Assembly: GCA_002427815.1 (NCBI GenBank)
Contig: DIZF01000023.1
Location: 1-26,332, forward strand
From: Ramlibacter tataouinensis
GTDB lineage: Bacteria > Pseudomonadota > Gammaproteobacteria > Burkholderiales > Burkholderiaceae_C
Length of the DNA stretch: 26,332 nt
Direction: 5' to 3'
In this document: positions 25,607-26,332 of the stretch, one piece after another
Position numbering within the stretch: position 1 is the first letter of the stretch
Layout of the letters: every line of letters begins with the position of its first letter
The notes under the pieces: generated by a model
What the model saw: the letters and a program-made list of their open reading frames with translations, nothing else
Told to the model about the DNA's origin: nothing
Databases searched by the model: none
Translations under genes and position numbers: made by a program

Positions 25607-25615
25607 ATTATAGCA
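25607..25615 (-). promoter_or_regulatory. Extended -10 promoter of the rpsF operon
   Basis: TGCTATAAT on the minus strand is a perfect -10 with the TGn extension. No TTGACA-like -35 is present 17 bases upstream, as is usual for extended -10 promoters. Transcription would start near 25600, giving a leader of about 85 bases. Confidence 0.7.
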
Positions 25616-25671
25616 AAGGCCGCGCTCCCGGCCTGGACCCGCCCGAAGGAGCGAGTGAACAGCCCCCGCGC

Positions 25672-26145
25672 TCAGCGGTCGTTCAGCGCGTCGTCCAGCG
25701 GAGCGTACTTCTGGTCGCCCACGGCTTCGCGAATCCTGGGGGCAACCTCGAGCAGTTGCTCGTAATTGACCGCGCCCTCCACCGCCAGATTCAACCGGAA
25801 GCCGCGCAGGCCCAGCGAGGCCGTGAGCCGACTGGCAATGGGATAAGCCTCGGCATAACGCTCCTGGGGCGTTCGCTGCTTGTGCTGCGCCGCTGCATCG
25901 GCTCGGGCCCGCGCCGTCGCTTCCGCGGCGGCCGTCTTCTGCGGTGCGGCGTCGCCGATGAGCCCGAGCTCGAGCAGTCTGTCGATGTCCTCGCGTGTCA
26001 CCCCGGTCGGCGCCGTTGCCGCGAGCACCTGCTCCAGCGCTCTTTTCCCGTCCACCATGATCAGCACCGAGCGCTGGCGCGGGGTGAGGGCAACCGAGCG
26101 GTCCTTGATAACCCGTTGTCCGGCCTCAGTCTTGACTATGAGCAT
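25672..26145 (-). CDS. Hypothetical protein with a winged-helix-like N-terminus
   Basis: A 157-residue soluble protein. Residues 17-63 (VALTPRQRSVLIMVDGKRALEQVL, then GVTREDIDRLLELGLI) have the helix-turn pattern of a small winged-helix domain. An Ala-rich charged linker (66-90) follows, then a second helical domain (92-157) with YAEAYPIASRLTASLGLRGFRLNLAVEGAVNYEQLLEVAPRI. I cannot assign a family or function; similar proteins occur in Comamonadaceae as far as I recall. The ATG at 26145 has AGGGGG eight bases ahead and opens with MLIVKTEAGQ; the frame is open upstream but less convincing. It lies just upstream of the rpsF promoter on the same strand, so read-through is possible. Confidence 0.7.
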   Translation of the reverse strand: MLIVKTEAGQRVIKDRSVALTPRQRSVLIMVDGKRALEQVLAATAPTGVTREDIDRLLELGLIGDAAPQKTAAAEATARARADAAAQHKQRTPQERYAEAYPIASRLTASLGLRGFRLNLAVEGAVNYEQLLEVAPRIREAVGDQKYAPLDDALNDR

Positions 26146-26332
26146 GCTTATCCCCCTTCTGCGGCATCTATGCCATTGCAAGGCACCGCGCCATCCCGCC
26201 ACCCCGCTCGTCCGGCTACTCGACCACGCGGCCTGCGGCAAATCGCTCAGGCCAGACAAGCTTTGCACGCAGGGCCCCAGCTTTGTATAGGGTTTACACA
26301 TACGTCGAGGAATCGAGTAGGGTGAGGGGTTA
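26146..26332. other. Right-edge non-coding region
   Basis: I see no gene. TTGCAC (26263-26268) and TATAGG (26286-26291), spaced by 17 bases on the plus strand, could be a weak promoter for a gene beyond the edge. Confidence 0.25.

Noticed and set aside
25640..25671. Possible degenerate copy of the hom-thrC intergenic repeat (GAGTGAAC and CCCCCGCGCTCA)
   Set aside because: Only short fragments agree and no inverted arms are present; chance similarity in GC-rich DNA is as likely.
26175..26205. Sigma-54-like TGGCGCG...TTGCA on the minus strand upstream of the 25672 gene
   Set aside because: The spacing between the GG and GC elements is 11 rather than the required 10 bases, and no enhancer-binding regulator is nearby.

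Overview
The window looks like a chromosomal segment of a GC-rich betaproteobacterium of the order Burkholderiales, most likely family Comamonadaceae. The basis is the gene order rpsF-priB-rpsR-rplI, the run alaT-hom-thrC followed by molybdenum-cofactor genes, the protein families, and two GC-rich palindromic dispersed-repeat types of a kind I associate with this group. I see no tRNA, rRNA, CRISPR array, insertion sequence, integrase or prophage gene. It reads as core chromosome with a few accessory genes.

Layout. 1-2713 holds short unrelated metabolic genes: a NUDIX hydrolase, a PaaI-type thioesterase, an SDR oxidoreductase, a 45-residue DUF3096 membrane protein and a conserved hypothetical. 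2716-6143 is an acyl-CoA/ketone-body block: acuI-type reductase diverging from an acyl-CoA ligase that overlaps a 3-hydroxybutyrate dehydrogenase gene broken by a +1 shift in a C6 run. 6199-9723 holds a secreted hypothetical, a small membrane protein and clpB, which has a heat-shock-type promoter and a very strong 3' hairpin. A 192-residue hypothetical follows at 9824-10402.

10454-17036 is one long minus-strand gene run, alaT-hom-thrC-mobB-moeA-moaD-moaE, with starts and stops mostly overlapping by 4 bases. It joins alanine/threonine synthesis to late molybdenum-cofactor assembly. thrC carries an in-frame palindromic repeat, and another repeat lies between hom and thrC. On the plus strand, diverging from alaT, are a Mth938-domain protein, a Bcp-type peroxiredoxin and a PIN-PhoH ATPase.

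20065-25516 carries the replication/ribosome set: rpsF-priB-rpsR-rplI and, further on, dnaB, all on the minus strand. The usual rplI-dnaB adjacency is broken by a plus-strand gene for an unusual 744-residue protein: two membrane segments enclosing a presumed extracytoplasmic sensor domain, a linker, and a complete GT20 (trehalose-6-phosphate-synthase-type) catalytic domain. This receptor-shaped glycosyltransferase is the most interesting gene here. The 238-base region between it and dnaB contains a perfect DnaA box. The rpsF leader has an extended -10 promoter, a perfect palindrome at the predicted start of transcription, and two hairpins that could be an S6:S18 autoregulatory element. An unrecognised protein gene closes the window.
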